Shown here: in pieces, positions 37,301 through 39,302 of the stretch
Layout: every line of letters begins with the position of its first letter
How positions within the stretch are numbered: the stretch's first letter is position 1
Source: Mesostigma viride
Lineage: Eukaryota > Streptophyta > Mesostigmatophyceae > Mesostigmatales > Mesostigmataceae
Assembly (NCBI GenBank): GCA_009746045.1
Contig: RPFO01000164.1
Span: 2,627,285 to 2,666,586 of the forward strand
Reading direction: 5' to 3'
Length of the DNA: 39,302 nt
The notes under the pieces: generated by a model
The model's input: the letters and a program-made list of their open reading frames with translations, nothing else
Told to the model about the DNA's origin: nothing
The model's database searches: none
Made by a program: the position numbers and the translations under genes

Positions 37301-39302
37301 GCCCCTTGCGTGCGCGGTGGATGTACAGGTGTGTGCAGCCGCCCCTTGCGTGCATGGTGTATGTACATGTGTGTGCAGCCGCCCCTTGCGTGCGCGGTGG
37401 ATGTACATGTGTGTGCAGCCGAACCTTGCGTGCATGGTGTGTGTACCTGTGCGTGAAGTCGCTCCTTGCGTGCATGGTGTGTGTACGTGTGTGTGCAGCC
37501 GCCCCTTGCGTGCATGGTGTATGTACATGTGAGTGCCGTTGCCCCTTGCGTGCGCGGTGTATGTACGTGTGTGTGCAGCCGTCCCTTAATTGCGTGCGCG
37601 GTGTGTGTACGTGTGTGTGCACTCGCCCCTTGCGTGCGCGGTGTATGTACGTGTGTGCAGCCGCCCCTTGCGTGCGCGGTGTATGCCAGTGTGTGTGCAT
37701 GCCGGCCCTTGCGTGCAAGGTGTGTGTAAGTGTGTGTGCAGCCCCTTGCGTGCATGGTGTATGTACGTGTGTGTGCAGCTGCCCCTTGCGTGCGCGGTGT
37801 GTGTACGTGTGTGTGCAGCCGCCCCGTGGTTGCGCGGTGTATGTACATGTGTGTGCAGTTGCCCCTTGCGTGCGCGGTGTATGTACGTGTGTGTGCAGCC
37901 GCCCCTTGCGTGCGCGGTGTAGGTACGTGTGTGTGCAGCCGCCCCAGCGTGCGCGGTGTGTGTACGTGTGTGCAGTTGCCCCTTGCGTGCGCGGTGTATG
38001 TACGTGTGTGTGCCCCGCGTGCGTTGTGTGTACATGTGTGTGCAGCGCCCCTTGCGTGCGCGGTGTATGTACGTGTGTGTGCAGCCGCCCCTGTGCGCGG
38101 TGGTGTACATGTGTGTGCAGTTGCCCCTTGCGTGCGCGGTGTGTGTACGTGTGTGTGCAGCCGCCCCTTGCGTGCGCGGTGTATGTACGTGTGTGTGCAG
38201 CCGCCCCAAGCGTGCGCGGTGTATGTACGTGTGTGTGCAGCCGGCCCTTGCGTGCGCGGTGTGTGTACGTGTGTGTGCAGCCGCCCTTGCGTGCGCGGTG
38301 TGGTACATGTGTGTGCAGTTGCCCCTTGCGTGCGCGGTGTGTGTTGTGTGCAGCCCCTTGCGTGCGCGGTGTATGTACGTGTGTGTGCAGCCGCCCCTTG
38401 CGTGCGCGGTGTATGTACATGTGTGTGCAGTTGCCCCTTGCGTGCGCGGTGTGTGTACGTGTGTGTGCAGCCCCTTGCGTGCGCGGTGTGTGTACGTGTG
38501 TGTGCAGCTGCCCCTTGCGTGCGCGGTGATGTACCTGTGTGTGCAGTTGCCCCTTGCGTGCGCGTGTGTGTACGTGTGTGTGCAGCCGCCCCTTGCGTGC
38601 GCGGTGTATGTACATGTGTGTGCAGTTGCCCCTGCGTGCGCGTGTGTACGTGTGTGTGCAGCCGCCCTTGCGTGCGCGGTGTGTGTACATGTGTGTGCAG
38701 CCGCCCTTGCGTGCGCGGTGTGTACGTGTGTGTGCAGTTGCCCCTTGCGTGCGCGGTGATGTACGTGTGTGTGCAGCCGCCCTTGCGTGCGCGGTGTATG
38801 TACGTGTGTGTGCAGTTGCCCCTTGCGTGCGCGGTGGATGTACGTGTGTGTGCAGCCGCCCTTGCGTGCGCGGTGTGTGTACGTGTGTGTGCAGCCGCCC
38901 CAAGCGTGCGCGGTGTGTGTACGTGTGTGTGCAGTTGCCCCTTGCGTGCGCGGTGGTGTACGTGTGTGTGCAGCCGCCCCTTGCGTGCGCGGTGTAGTAC
39001 GTGTGTGTGCAGCCGCCCGCGTGCGCGGTGTGTGTACGTGTGTGTGCAGCCGCCCTTGCGTGCGCGGTGGTGTACGTGTGTGTGCAGCCGGCCCTTGCGT
39101 GCGGTGTATGTACTGTGTGTGCAGGCCCCTTGCGTGCGCGGTGGATGTACGTGTGTGTGCAGCCGCCCCTTGCGTGCGCGTGTGTACGTGTGTGTGCAGC
39201 CGCCCCTTGCGTGCGCGGTGGATGTACGTGTGTGTGCAGCCCCCTTGCGTGCGCGGTGTATGTACATGTGTCCGTGCCAAGCGTGCATTTTGTGTGTAAG
39301 TG
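34310..39302. repeat. 40-bp satellite array, about 125 units, runs off the window
   Basis: The unit contains CCCCTTGCGTGCGCGGTGTA then TGTACGTGTGTGTGCAG. Variants (CGTGCATGGT, TTTGCACTCG, GTGCATCCTTGTCC) form higher-order blocks: a segment at 34951-35110 recurs 725 bp later, and one with CCCTTAATTGCG occurs at 36382, 36977 and 37583. Units after about 37.9 kb carry many small deletions, while the left part is more regular. All six frames stay largely open, giving Cys/Val-rich or Thr/His-rich artefacts of up to 967 codons. Confidence 0.97.

Noticed and set aside
34117-39299. Very long Cys/Val-rich and Thr/His-rich open frames on both strands
   Set aside because: They follow the 40-bp satellite through all frames, with no start context, domain or codon bias independent of the repeat.

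Overview
This is eukaryotic nuclear DNA, most likely from a photosynthetic green-lineage alga. The grounds are dense GT-AG introns, a nuclear gene for a small protein with a bipartite chloroplast/thylakoid presequence, a TGTAA poly(A)-type signal after one gene, and large amounts of minisatellite DNA. The species cannot be named from the sequence. Nearly all long open frames here are tandem repeats that happen to lack stops.

Most of the window is one gene. On the minus strand, 25290 down to 3362, I could assemble 22 exons of UTP25 (DEF/DIEXF family), a degenerate DEAD-box-like factor of the small-subunit processome. Every junction is GT-AG and keeps phase, giving 968 codons. The expected last exon is not visible. 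The gene's low-coordinate end meets a composite inverted-repeat mobile element (about 140-3240), which carries a second element (457-833) nested in its left arm.

The most unusual feature is in the UTP25 introns. Three of them (9, 13, 19) begin with a minisatellite whose unit is the gene's own 5' splice site, including the last bases of the exon. It is repeated 12, 69 and 9 times at exact periods of 47, 42 and 27 bp. Introns 4, 9 and 19 also carry pyrimidine-rich tandem arrays close to their 3' splice sites.

To the right lie a short divergent intergenic region (25291-25629), a candidate first exon at 25630, an intronless gene for a small thylakoid-targeted protein (26074-26442), and the 3' part of an unrecognised spliced gene (28104-30484). 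The introns of that last gene are filled with C-rich, GGGC and TTTG arrays, and a (GGGCT)n array lies upstream.

From about 30.6 kb the sequence looks heterochromatic or subtelomeric. It holds a diverged 153-bp satellite with a CCAACGGCCGTTGG palindrome, a telomere-like CCCTACA stretch, a decayed plastid-type tRNA-Ser, and then a satellite of about 40 bp that fills 34.3 kb to the end of the window with higher-order structure.
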